Positions 11,661-24,380 of a stretch of DNA of 64,000 nucleotides are shown here, one piece after another; the first letter of the stretch is position 1; the number at the start of each line of letters is the position of its first letter. The notes beneath the pieces were generated by a model. That model saw only the letters and a program-made list of their open reading frames with translations, did not search any database and had not been told where the DNA came from. Origin of the DNA: Marsupella aquatica (taxonomy: Eukaryota; Marchantiophyta); NCBI GenBank assembly GCA_973895155.1, contig OZ316893.1, positions 18,662,001 to 18,726,000 on the forward strand, in the 5' to 3' direction. Made by a program: the position numbers and the translations under genes.

Positions 11661-12371
11661 TTGTTTATGACCACAAAAATGACTATACAAATGGTCTTTT
11701 CAACAAAATAATGACGCATTTGTTTTGGTCTTTCCAGACGCATCACAACGGACATATGGGTCACGGTCCTTTTGGACAAATGACGCAAAAAATGTGTGGT
11801 CATTTTGTATAGTCTGAAATGACTAAATTTACAATTTGGTCATAAATGGTGAACGGTCCAAAATGACCAAAAAACCACCATTGATGATCAATTGCCGTTC
11901 ACCGTCGACGGTCTCCGTACCCAATTATATAATTCCACGTGGCAATTAAAGAAGGAAGATCATTCGTCATTTAGGACTTGTCCAAAATGACGTACAATAT
12001 GAAACAAATCAAGTAATGACATGTGGCTCAAAGGGTATTCACCACGTGGCAATAGGGTTGGGTCATTTAAGACTTATCCAAAATGACTACATTGTAGACT
12101 AGTGATATTGGAACACGTGATCCAATTGGGAGAAGACACGTAAAATACACATTGGTCATTAATGACATGTCTTGAATGACTTGAAAGTAGTCATATTGGA
12201 CACAATTATATATGTCCATAATGACCATTAAATCAGTCATTTTAGATATCATTTTTGGGGTCATTAAAGTTATGTATTTAATGACTTGAGTTGAGTCATA
12301 TTGGACACAAATGTAAATGTTCATAATGACCATTAGATCAGTCAATTTATATGTCATTCAGGTCATGTATT
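11661..12371. repeat. CACTA left subterminal repeat region
   Basis: No gene is seen. The region is dense in short motifs of the type AAATGAC(C) and GTCATTT in both orientations, for example around 11670-11880 and 12100-12360. Short arrays of this kind near CACTA ends bind the TnpA protein in the maize En/Spm system; the role here is inferred. Confidence 0.8.
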
Positions 12372-14639
12372 TGTCACGCGATTGACATGGGTCTTAACAC
12401 CAAAAACGTCACTATGGGTGCCAAAACCATCTCCTTGTACCTGAGGATCACGAAGGGATGTTGTGAAGGCCGGTAAACACCAGTTTATGTCCTTAACACC
12501 AGACTATCATAGCAAGACTCTGTCACACATCACCCAAGCTCAATCCCTAGGAACCAAGGTTGGGAATCAGATCATGTGCTCATGATAGTTCTAGTGAGAA
12601 GGGGTATTCATATTGGGCCCGTACACACAGGGCCCTAGCGCTACGGTGCGCATATGTCTATACGTATGCTTATTGTCATAGGTATATTTCTATTCCGCCG
12701 CCGGAATGTACCCATAAACCAGTGACTCCTGACTGATTCCCGGCTTAGGGACTTCTAAGCCATTGCCCCACCACTCTGCCAGCCCACTCTCAACAATCAG
12801 AGTTGTGACAGCCCTCACCCAACCCACTTCAATGCACCCGGTACACCTCTCAATGGCGCTACTAGTCCCATCATACACTCAGATTGCCTCACACACACAC
12901 ATCCATGAGAGAAATTAGGCCTGAGAGGAAAACTCAATTAGATTCAAAGATGTGCACAATAGTTCACTGAGAACACTTGATCCGAACAATAGGCCCGAAG
13001 GCTGTCTCCTCTAGATTGCGACATGCTTGCCCTGCAAGCCTCGTGCTTGCCATGCAAGCTCAATCCTGAACCTGAGTCTGGCTCACTCCAGATTGCGATG
13101 GCAGATTGGACTCAAACCAATCTTGTACTTGCCTTGCAAACTCAATCCTGAACTCAACCTCCTTCACTGCACTTCATTCTTGGGGGCACATACAGATCTC
13201 ACACCTCCATTTTAGAATGTCAAGTTACGCATGCACAGTTGACTCGACTTCAAAGCTAGTACCAAGCCTAACGACGATCTACCCCAGACTACAATGAGGC
13301 TCGGCCTCATGCTTGCCCTGCAAGCTCAGCTCTGGCCATAAATCCCTTAGTGCTCTCTACCAGACAAAGGTCGGGACTCCCCATGGATCACGTAGCCTTG
13401 CCAGACTAAACTGTAAATGCTCCTCCTGCTGCCCCTCAATCAGTATCTCAGCCTCCCTAATGTGCTCACTGCAAATCACATTCAAATCCTCCCCACAGTT
13501 TACAATCACCAACACATCACCTATCACCAAGGCTTTGTATCGGGGGAAAAGAACCCAGTTGTGTTGCCTACTAGAAAGAGCCACAATCCATCTTGCAAAC
13601 CTGGCCAACTGTTGTTGTGAAGCATGGCTGATTACTCCCTGAGTAATAGCACAACCAAGCTCTCCCCAACACACAGCTTTCAAGCCCAACCTTCCTTGCA
13701 CAGAGCTCCTCCCTACTGCTCAATCCACGTGAGATCACACAATTGAAGTTCCCCCCTGCCTCTACCGGGGGGCTGCTCTATATACTCTCATACTGAGCCC
13801 AAATGGGTGGATACTACGCTGTTGGAGCCTCATCCTAGCCCTAACAGAGCCGCCACTATCTCTAACTACTGAACCCTAACTCGCAACTTTATTTCTATCT
13901 CGAATTGGCTATGTACTTCGGATTTGGCCCTCCTCCATGGTTTTTGCGAGCTTGCGCCTCTTCTCCCGACTTCTCTATTCAACCATTTGTTGCGTGGATA
14001 GCAGCGTTGGAAGCGGTTTGAGCTCCTCTTTCCAACGAGGTCAATTATAGCCAATTTGGGCAAATACAGAGAAAGTTATGCCCCCGCAACCGAGAGGGGG
14101 TACTCACTGCTATGCTAACCCGAGTTACATAGCTAACCCGAGTTCGGCTAACCTAGCTATCCTACCTAATCCGAGTAGAGCTAACCCGTGGTCTCGAGTT
14201 AGGCCGCTACCCGCTATCCGCTAACCTAGGCTAAGCTGAGCCCGAACCTGAACTTACCTATGCTAACCCAAGCTCGAGTTTAGGCTAACCCGAGTTCAGT
14301 CTAACCCGGGATCAATCTAATCCGAACCCGGGTTAAGCTTAAGCTGAAGTCGTGCTTACATGAGCTAAGCTGAAGTCGTGCTCACATAAGCTAAGCCGTG
14401 GCCGAGCTTAGGTTAACCCGAAACCGAAGCTGAATCCGCTAATTCCGGCCACAAGTTAACACGTCACACTAATCAGACCGTATCTTCCTTAATACACCTC
14501 CGTTTCCCAAGTGTTTTGTATTGATTTTACTCGCCTTGACCAGATCTTTCCAGTGCTTCTTACAGATCCGGATTTGGTGACGTTTTGAATGAGACATGGT
14601 CACCGACCACCCGCGACATAGCCTTTTATTTCCCTAACA
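12372..14639. repeat. LTR-like block (probable solo LTR) inside the CACTA
   Basis: The block opens TGTCACGCGATTGACATGGG and closes TTTCCCTAACA, the TG...CA form of an LTR. Internally it holds a CTTAGGGACTTCTAAGCC stretch that also occurs at 48240-48260 in another LTR-like block. It also has a degenerate array of CTAACCCGAG-type words (14110-14450) and pairs of CTTGCCCTGCAAGC palindromes (13025, 13310). No 5-bp target duplication is visible, so the borders are tentative. Open frames here are short and unlike known proteins. Confidence 0.5.
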
Positions 14640-14702
14640 TTCTAAGACTAGACTATGAACCACTAACCTAGCTAACAAAATGAAGCTACACACCCAAGAC
14701 AT

Positions 14703-14825
14703 TTAGATTTCATCCTGAGCACAATCACCATACCCCACAACTTCATATTCAGCTATGGAGACTCGCTTCCTTGAATTACCACGCCTACCTCTGTACCGGC
14801 GTCTTGAAGAGCCTCCATGCTCCAT
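14703..14825 (-). pseudogene. Possible terminal exon with an Arg/Gly-rich tail (CACTA)
   Basis: A minus-strand frame ends at a TAA and encodes a basic RRRYRGRRGNSRKR stretch and then EYEVVGYGD. It lies downstream of the second CACTA gene and could be its last exon, or captured DNA. No acceptor site was fixed with confidence. Confidence 0.25.
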
Positions 14826-15388
14826 CTTGCTTGTCAAGAAGATGGTATGCTTGAAAAGTTGAATCCTCTCTTCCCCAGTTTCTCCTTTGTGGCCTTGACA
14901 GTGACTACCTCAACTGTGTCTGCCTTGGTTGTGCAGTCTTCAAGCTGAAATACCTTTATCCCTACTCTTAACGCCATGATTGCCCTTATTCTTGCCAGCT
15001 TGCTAATTGTTATGCAATATCAATAGTTACTCCTTGCATACAGCAACCTACTTACTCAGATTATAGAATAAGGACCATGTCATCGGCGTCACAGTATTCA
15101 ATGACTTAGGGTGGTCTTATTAGACAGAAATCCATGTCATTTTAAGAGTCATACACTACAAAGTTATTCAATACATTTGCAGAATGAAACCCTAAAGAGA
15201 CATTCTATACCTTACAAATCCAATTGACATGACACATTCTTCAATCCTGCAATAGTTATTCAACTCAATGCAAATGCAAGCAATAATCAAATGCAAGTGT
15301 GATTAAGTTTTTTTCAATGTCATTTCAATGACAAGCAAAATGACATTGAAAAAAAACATACACATATTATTATTAGAAATATTGTCAA
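14826..15388. other. No gene recognised between CACTA blocks
   Basis: AT-rich sequence with one inverted pair near 15305-15360 (TTTTTTTCAATGTCATTT...AAAATGACATTGAAAAAAA), a potential hairpin of about 20 bp stem. No coding potential was seen. Confidence 0.5.
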
Positions 15389-18300
15389 GTGCTACAATCT
15401 GAAATACCAACAACTCTTAATGTCTGTAGAAAAATAGAGTTGACATTCTCATTCTACAAAACCTACTGCTATCATGTCTATCGCTTCTTGGCCCATGGCT
15501 GCTTCTACTGCTTCTTGAGCAATCTAGAGTTCCATAGGGCATTCATCCCCTTCACATCAGATAACTTAGACTGGTTCTCCCCTGCATTAGCAAATGGCAA
15601 TGCCACATCTACAAACACTTCAATCACACGCACTCGCAAGAAAGGGCTTTCAAAATCTACACAATGGAACTTATCTTCTCTTGGCAGCCCTGTCACCTCA
15701 CCTTCTGCTACTATCATGGAATTGTCCACAACACTCTTCATCTTCACCAAACCTCCTCTTGCAAACTGTGAATAACACATTTTGTTAAAAATGCAATATG
15801 CACAAATTGAAAGATACAATTTGTGAACACTCAAATCTAACACTCAAATCTAACAACACTTTTACCTTTGCAATGGGGTTAGGAGACTGAATGAGTTTCT
15901 TGTGTGCAGGTGATGCATTTGCTGAAGATCCTTTCTTCCTTTTCTTGAACTTTCCCCTTCTAGTTGATGGAGTGTCATCCTGTTCACTTAGAGCAGGAGT
16001 ATCTTTTGGCAACTCAGATGATTCTGGGGTTTTATCTGGTGTCAACTCAATTGACTTATCCTTTGGCAACTGAAAGGCATCTGAAATGGCATCTTTGGGC
16101 AACTCAGATGGCAATAGGTTCACTTCCAATTCATTTTGCTTCAGAATACTGTTAGCTGTGTCAGTTGGATTTCCCTGCAACACAGGAGGCTCCCCTAAAG
16201 ATGTTGTAATAAAACACACACAAGAGAAATGCATAAACAAACATGTATACACCAGCAACATATAATCACACTAGAACATGCAAGAACATTATAAACATAC
16301 AATGACATATATACACCACAATAATTACATTGAATGGATAGTGAATAGATGATAGAGAATTTTACCTCCATTATCACCTGAAAAAGTAAGAGATCGTTTT
16401 CTACTACCTTCTTTGGTAGCTGTAGTCAACTTACTGTGACTAGGAACAAATGTTGGAACTTGTGCATTACTGGAGTGATGTGCCATCCATATAGTCATCA
16501 TGTTTGTCAACTCCTTCACAGTGCCTTTCAACTCATCGACATCCAATTTGACAGCCCCAATGGCAGTGATCTCTTCTTTTGAATGTGGGGTCTGTAAATG
16601 AACCACAAACCAACACAACATTCTCATTGTCAAACTAACAAATGACACAACACTCTATCAAATGGAAAATGATGTATAAATCAGATTGGAATGGCAATAC
16701 TCACAGCTGATCCATGTTTGTATCCTCGCCCCAGTAAGCTAGCACTTTTACCCTCCCCACTTGCCAATGACGGGCTCGCCTTTGCTCCCAAAAAACTACC
16801 AGTCTGACCTTCTGCACTTGCCAATGATGGGCTCATTGTCACCTTTGGCAATGAACCCTGACTACCAAGGTTTTCTTTCAGGTCAGATATACCTGGGCTT
16901 GATCCTCTCTTCTACTTCTGTTCAAACACATAATGAATGAGAAACTCAAAGTCTGTTTTCATCAAGATTCACAAACAAGACAGAATTGATAGTGAAAATG
17001 ATATAGACAGTTTACCATTCTCTTTGCTGCTGCAGCATGCCCTCCTCTACCAAAGTGACTGGTATCTTGCACTCATGCTCTTTTATTAGTCATATGTTTA
17101 CTCAAAGATATCAATGTTGGACTAGTGAAATGAGATACCAAAGTTGCCCATTTCTTTGGATCAACACCAGATGGCCCAGGTTTGGTTGGATCCTCATTGC
17201 AAACTTTCTTCCAGTAAACATGCATTTTATGGCGCTCTCTTCAATATGCCACGACAATGACTCTGGAATTTGTTGTCAATAAATTCCCCACCCACATACT
17301 TCCACTCAGTTGCCATGTTATTCCACACACTGGTTATATATGAACTCGTGGATGATCAGTCCATTTTGGCTTTGATTCTGAGTACATTGCCACGAAGTTC
17401 CTCCAGCCAGTATTGTTTGTTGGGATCAAAATCATCAATATCATTGTCATAAATCTGCATTTCACATGCAATGTCAATTCATAACTCTAGAATTTATGCA
17501 TGGTCCAGGTTTTATACACACAATAACAGAGAGGATCTATGTCTAAATCTACATTCAAAAAAAATGCAATACTCACTTTAATGTGTTTGGGCAAATCTCC
17601 CTGATTCCTTCGTACTTTGGCAGCATTATCAAACATCTTCTTAGCATGCCTTCGTTCCCTACGCATCTCAGAGGCCCCGCCTACAATGCACACACATGCT
17701 TTCAATCAGAAAATATGTACATTGAAAAGTTGAGCAAATGCACTTGCATATGCATGACAAGCAGATTTGTATTACCTGAAGATCCTCTGGAATATAGTAC
17801 GTCAGATTGACCTGATCTACCTTCAGATGCTGATGGAACCACTAAACAAACACACAACACCAAGCACTTCAATGAATTTCATTTCCAAGTAGAATATCAA
17901 CTTCCAAACACACTGAAAAGGTATATCAGTACAAAATCCACTCACTTTCATATAATAGTCCAGTGTTTGGGTCTTTCCAACATCTCACCAGCCCACCTCC
18001 ACCTCCACCTCCACCTCCACCTCCACCAGGCCCAGTCTTCTTAGGACCACGATTTTGTTTTTGTACCTACATCATGGACAACGTAGGCATATTAACAAAT
18101 ACTTTGAAACAAGGACAAGGATTTAGGGTTTAGGATGATGAAATTCAAACATTACCTGTTGTTCACTCTCAGGTTCCGACCCTCCAATGTCAGAATCCTC
18201 AGTGTCATACCCAGCACTGGCATAGCCATCATCACCAGACTCTGCCATGTTCACCTTGGTAACTTGTGATAGTCTAGAGCTCTTCCTCTTTGGCAATGTT

Positions 18301-18413
18301 CCAGTTGAAGTACCTTTCACCAATGTAGGCTTTTCTCTCTGTCGTTGTACATGTGTGGTTGGGCCTCTAAGGAACAAAGCAATCATCAACATACACCAAT
18401 GCAGATCAAACAT
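15389..18413 (-). pseudogene. CACTA second gene (TnpA-like), intron-containing and degraded
   Basis: Several minus-strand exon-like pieces are seen in the usual place of the second CACTA gene, downstream of the transposase. From 5' to 3': an acidic piece (18123-18413, KRKSSRLSQ, SGDDGYASAGYDTEDSD); a Gly run encoded by a (CCACCT)n tract at 17997-18028; a basic piece RRERRHAKKMFDNAAKVRRNQGDLPKH (17570-17680); a SELPKD-type repeat region with a KFKKRKKG nuclear-localisation-like motif (15860-16190); and a C-terminal domain (15510-15790, VAEGEV...FVDVALPFA). In other CACTA elements such proteins bind subterminal repeats. Exon borders are not resolved and stops occur. The assignment is from position and composition. 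Confidence 0.6.
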
Positions 18414-18958
18414 ACATGCAAGCAGAATCTACAACACAGTAACAATGGTACTTATGTACAGGATCCATACTAGTATGAGACCAATCTGGAATATGAAAAC
18501 AGAACATGAACCTGACAACTCCATATATCTACTGAATCAAATTTTCAACAGACATATTAACACACACATCAGCATGTAGTATGGCCCCAGTCCTAGATCA
18601 TGCATAATGCTGACATTATGCTCTATGTTTCGCTTTTGGGCCTCCTCATAAGCATTCACAGGATGTGATAACCCCTGCAATCTTCCTTTCACAGGCTGCA
18701 TTCACCAACTGCACAAATGGGCAAAACATTAGTCTGATTTCATATATAGTCCATACATGTAGTCCATCTATGGACTTCACACACCTAAAACCTATTCACT
18801 GCTTAGGTCTACCCTTTCTTGCAGATCCCTCTGCATCTCTGCCTCGTTTGGGACCAGTACTTGGTCCTGGATTTGCTCTAGTCCTACAGGCTTTAGCCAA
18901 TTCAATGTGTAATTTGGCATTGTTTTCCATTGTAGCATGGAAATCAACATCTGTGTAA

Positions 18959-21900
18959 TCACCTAACACCCTTGTGGACCTGGATTCTTTGTGGAGGATT
19001 GTTCTCCATGCGATTGGGGTGGAAGAAAACCTGCTCCACTTGCTTTGGGAAAACATAATCCATTTTCTTGGACACACCCAGTTCTCTATGGAAATTCACC
19101 TGCCAAAGACCAGACTCATAATACCTCATACTGGCAGAGGATTTAGGAGTCCATGATGGATCTGCCCATTTCCCTTTGAAAAGAATCACCTCTTTCCTCA
19201 AGCTACCATAATTTAGTACCAAGATATCTGTCAAGGCCCCTACATACTGTACAGATTCTTCTCTAGTTGCGCCAGACCTGTCCACTCGCTTCTCAGTGAA
19301 TGTCGAAGCCATCCCAGAATCAAAAGTGCTAAATGCACCAGAATCACAATCACTCAAACACCCCAAGGATGGAATAGTCCCCCGGTGATGCCCATAGGCT
19401 CTGCATGCCCTATACAGTCGTGCCTTCAAACTAGGTGGTGTGGAGTATGCAGATAGTAATGACCGCTCAGACTCTGTCTCAAAATTATGGGTATTGACTA
19501 ATGTTTGAAACCATTCCATGAAAGGTGGCAGTTCTTGGCAGTCAAGGGGAAATTCCATTGGTTTTCTTTGATTGGCAGGCTTCCTCATCCATTCCTTTCG
19601 GAAATCCACTCTTCGTTTGGTAACGGTCTCATTGGTAGCATCATATATCCTACATGGCAACAACAACACTGAAGACATTAGTGCAAGATCCACCATGAAT
19701 ATACAAACACAATGGGCAAGCATAATTATGATCCATATGGTACAGGGTTTACATACCTGTACCATGGAGCCACTGTCTCTTCATTCTCCAATATATAATG
19801 ATGCATGGCCATCATTTCAGACCAATTCAAAGTTATCTCCTTTGCAGCCCCTTCCAAGACAACGCTAGCATCCTCCTCCAACTCCCAGGTTCGTTTTCCC
19901 TCTCCCTTAGCATCAATCATGTATTCAGAAAGGAATCCCAAAGACTCATCTAATACATAGCCTTCAGCCATAGAAGCCTCTGGACGTGCCTTGTTTTGTA
20001 CATAACTCTTCAATACCTTCAGGTTCCTCTCTATTGGGTACATCCATCTGCCTGTAACTGGGCCACACAAGTCTAATTCCTCCACTAGGTGAATCATTAA
20101 ATGGGTCATGACATCAAAGAAGCTTGGTGGAAAATGGATTTCCACAATGCAAAGAGTGAATGCAACATCCATCATCAAATTCTCATACATTGAAGGATCC
20201 CACACCTTCGTACAGATCTGGCGATAGATATTGCTCATCCCAGCTATGGCCAAGCGAACCCCTTCATCAAGTAAACCCATTGTTGCCAGAGGGAGAATCT
20301 GTTGCATGAGTTGGTGGAAATCATGTGATTTCAACCTAGAGAGTTTCTTGGATTATGTAACACACTTTGCCAAAGAACTTGAAAAACCAGTGGGCCCTTT
20401 CAAGGTCAACAACACCTCTAGGAACCTTGTTATTTCCTTCTTGCTCAGGCAATATGGGGCTGGGGGCATCCACAATTTGTCATCATTACGCTTGGGAGCT
20501 GGATTGGGTACAAGCCATAGGTGTTGGCGCACCTGTAAGAGCTTCATGTCTTCTCGCAGAGAAGGAGTGTGCTTGGTCCCACTGATAGTGTGCACAATGT
20601 TGTGTGCAAAATTCTTCTCACAGTGCATGGGATCTAGACAATGGTTAATGAGTAATTTCTGTAGTGGACACACAATTCAAAAATTAGGGCATTGAATACA
20701 ACAATTACAATATCTGGGCTACAGGAAGTAAAAACATTTCAAACTCATATATGAAGAGACTGCAGAAATTCATTGTAGTGGTATGGAGTCTTACGTTCCA
20801 ATAGGGCAACTTGTACAAACCAGTACCCCTCTTCACTCCATGCACCTTTATGGGGCAGCTCTCATCCTCAACCTTGGTTCCTACCTTCTTCAAATATTAT
20901 GTTGTCTCGTCTCCCCACTTCTTTCTATTAGAGCTTGACATTCTACACGGTGCAGGCCGGCTCTCAATTGCACCATCAAAGTATTGTGCACTGTCTGGTC
21001 TACAAAAGAGATGCCTTGCTGCTAACCATCGACGATGGCCACTGTACTCTAATTTCTGCAAGTGCTTAGAACCACGTGCCACACATTTTGGCCCACATAT
21101 GACACATCCTTTGTATCCAGCGTGTTGCTGTCCAGATATTAAACCATATGCAAGGTAATCATTGATTGTCCACAATAGCACAGCCCTTAGGTTGAAGTGT
21201 TGAGACAATCCTGGGCATGGCAATTTGTCAAAGCAGGGCACTCCTTTTGTCCACAACAGCTTCAGCTCATCATAGAATGGGCCTGTAGTTTGTTATGAAG
21301 AACCAAAAACACACTTAAAGGTCTTCAAACTCGGTATTCGTTCTCGTAAAGAACAAGATGGGGTTGGTTTGATAGATTTAAACAATAATAAAGAACTAAA
21401 AATATTTTCCACACATAGTAATCAAGTTTGATTACTTCAATAAGGTATTTTGAAGATCGCTCCACAGCGGTGAGTAGTTTTTAATGGTAACTCAGCATTG
21501 GGTAACCATAAATTAATGAAAAAGGAATGATTAACAAAACACAAGAGAAAATAATCTCAAAGTACGCTAAGGGAGTTTGGAATAGAGAGTACAAAAGGAA
21601 TTTTACTTCCTGTGTTTATAATCATAGGTAAAAACACAAGAAGGAGGTAAGTCTCTCCAAATGTTAAACCTGATCTCGAACTCATAGATTCATGATCAAC
21701 TACGTTAACACAAGGAAGAGGCAGAAATGCATAACTTAACCATAAACTACACTAGTGGTGGAGAGGTCTTATAGTAAAAACCTACAGGATAAGAGGTCAT
21801 AGGGTTGAAGAGACATGCCTCTTCATACTCCTCAAAAAGTCAAAATAGCAATTCAGTAAGTGAAAATCCGGGAAATGGCTAAGTAAGAACCCGTAAACCC

Positions 21901-23792
21901 TTAAAAGCGTAAAAGCGTAAAAACGTATAAGCGTAAGAGCGTAAAGGCGTAATCCGGTAAATGCGGTAGATTTAAAGACTTAGCAAATTCAACTATTTTT
22001 AACTTTCTACTCCTGGCTCGGAAAATTCTGAAATTTTGCCAGTGAGTTTCTCTATGTATAGACTATATACTAAAGAAGTTTCATAGCTTTTAAAGCTCTA
22101 TAACTCATTCTGAAAAATAGGAAAAGATGCACTATTCTTAAAACTAACTAAAAAGACTTAGACTACTCCTCAAGCTTGTTGTCGGATGTCTTCTGGTTCG
22201 AGTAGCTCCACGAGGGTAACAGTCCGAGCTTGAGTAACTTCCATCAGCTCAGCTTGGCGTGGGGATCCTCTGGAGTAAGGTAGGCATCTCAATTGCCTCT
22301 CAGGATACATAGTAACTTAGTAACTTTGAATGTTGTTTTAGTTACAGTTAGCAATAATTGCAATCTAAACACCGTAAAAAATTTAAAAAATTTCAGTTTC
22401 TTCATGCTTTTGGAATTACCCACTACTTACAGGGCCCAATATTATGTCCAGCTGTTCCTCTGTTATTGAATCAGATCCTGGAATCAACATAGCTAGCATG
22501 ACAAAGAACTTCTTGGTGGTAAGCCAAAGAGGTAAATTGTAATTCAACAACAGGATTGGCTAGGTAGACCAAGCTGTGGAATTATTCCCGAAGGGATTCA
22601 CCCCATCAAGCGCCAACCCAAATCGCACATTCCTTGGTTCAGCTGCAATTTCCGATCAATATTTGTATCCACATGCTTCCAAGCCTTGGAATTTGCTGCA
22701 TGCCGAACCATGTTGTCTGTGCTTCTATTCTCATGATGCCAAGTCATGAGTTTAGATGTACCAGCAGTGGCATACAATCTCTTCAACCTTGGAATTGTAG
22801 GGAAATACCGCACCACCTTCCTTGCCTGTAATGAATTCCCCACTCTCTTCATCTTGGGCTGCTGACACACTGAACAGTTTTCTAACTTGGCATTCTCACC
22901 CCTAAAGAGCATGCAACCTTTCTCACAGACAGGGATTCTCTCATAATCCAAGCCAAGCTTTCTCAATAGCTGCTTTGCAGCATATAAGTTCTTGGGCAGA
23001 TTATGCTCTGTAGGCATACCATGCTCCCCCATTAAAGCCAACAATGCATTCACTCCTTTGTTTGAGAATCCATGGCCATGACAGATGTTCAACAGAAGCA
23101 ACATGAATGACACAACATCTATTTTGCTGCCTGGGAACAAAGGTTGCATTGCTTCATCTAAAGATAACTGTGCAGGATCAGTCTCCACAGGAGTTTGGGA
23201 GGTTTCAAGGGGCTGTACAAGATGGGCACCTCCTTCACTCTCATCATCCCCAAGTACAAAAAATCCAAATCAAAACGGTCCTGATCATCTAGTTCATGCT
23301 CAGGGGATTCTTCACTGGTTCTCAACAACGTTTCTTCAAGTAGAGCCCTGACATGTTCTTCAACATCTATAGTTGGATGTTCTTGAACATCCACAGTTGG
23401 ATACTCTAGAACATCTACAAATAACGGTTCTTCAACATCTACATTGGCTTTTGTGCACAGGTTGCCTGCTGAAGGTTTGCTAACCTCAATGCCTCAGGGC
23501 CATGTTGTGACATGTAGTCAGCACCCCACTCTGCATCAGAAGAGTCCTGTCCCTCTCCCACCCACACTCGACATGCAGGGTACCGACCATGTTTAACAAG
23601 GTGTAGTCTAGCAGTATTCCAATTAGTCCTATAATTCCCTTTGCAGTACATCTTATGGTCCCCACTCTTGTGGCAGGCCTTCTGTTCTTGAACCCACAAA
23701 GCATCATCACGATGTTGTAATCTAGCTGGATGGAAGAGCGACAACTTTGGAGTTCTACCCACACCTAACCTATTATGTGGCAATTGTGCCAT
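18959..23792 (-). pseudogene. CACTA tnp2-type transposase, interrupted by X2
   Basis: The catalytic protein of CACTA elements, in pieces along the minus strand. A Cys/His transposase-associated region (about 23560-23680, HLVKHGRYPACRVWVGEG) comes first. The Transposase_21/tnp2 domain starts at 23188-22598 (LSLDEAMQPLFPGSK, CMLFRGENAKLENC, MTWHHENRSTDN) and continues after X2 at 21282-20900 (NLRAVLLWTINDYLAYG). Then LDPMHCEKNFAHNI (about 20620), a DUF4218-like block (20334-19770, YPIERNLKVLKSYV) and a DUF4216-like block (about 19560-18990, GALTDILVLNYG). X2 is inserted inside coding sequence. Frames shift several times, so the gene is dead or needs splicing that cannot be fixed here. Confidence 0.9.
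21284..22431 (-). mobile_element. X2: short deletion derivative of the X family (1148 bp)
   Basis: Flanked by a perfect 5-bp duplication GGGCC (21279-21283 and 22432-22436). Read on the minus strand it starts TGTAAGTAGTGGG and ends CATAACAAACTACA. The terminal parts match X1 at 37192-41158: the 3' several hundred bases are clearly similar (CTGTGGAGCGATCTTCAAA, CGAATACCGAGTTT). The first 60 bases share AAAAGC and AAATTTTTAAATTTT. Of the X1 ORF only the tail is kept (LEPEDIRQQ then TGA at 22170-22172, compare LEDIRQPKD in X1). A TTTACG/CTTACG array lies at 21900-21965. It splits the CACTA transposase gene. Confidence 0.9.
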
Positions 23793-24380
23793 GCTAGCTT
23801 GATTGAAATTGTATTCAAACTCTGATTTTCAAACTCAATCAGTGTGACATGCATACAAAATTGGGCCTATCGTCACAGTTGTACAACCGATGCCAACCAC
23901 AGTCCAATTGCTCAAACCCACAGAGTCCAGTTTCTCAAATCCACTGTAGTAGGGCACCTTCTCCTTCTTGCATACAAATAGAGCATCACAGACAGTGTCA
24001 TCAGAATGATACTATGAACGTAAATCTCTATGCCTTCATCATTTCCAGTATTTATGAATGTGAGCAAACAGGTCTAGAATGAGTGACGTTTGTGACACCA
24101 GTGAAAATTTTACAAGTGAAGTTTAGACTAAACCATTAAAGGTCTCACATTCAAAGCACATGCATGAAAATTGGAATCCTACCCTGGAACAAATAGTAAA
24201 GTTGATTTCTCAAAACTAATTGCCTCAATCCGCAATGCACTGTCGTAGAGTGTGTATACATGAGGAGTTCATCAAACTGCATATAAATAGTCCACATGTT
24301 TTAGCACTCTGAAAATTGTTTAAGTCCACGTGAAACCATCAAAAACATCTATCTCATGTTTGTGTTCTATCCAGCCTCAA
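23793..24380. other. Intergenic DNA between the CACTA transposase and PHD genes
   Basis: No convincing gene. It must contain the PHD gene 3' end and, on the minus strand, the promoter or 5' region of the transposase gene. No TATA element stands out. Confidence 0.4.

Noticed and set aside
12372-14639. Host gene inside the LTR-like block
   Set aside because: All open frames are short and without motifs; the block has TG...CA ends and shares sequence with another LTR-like block.
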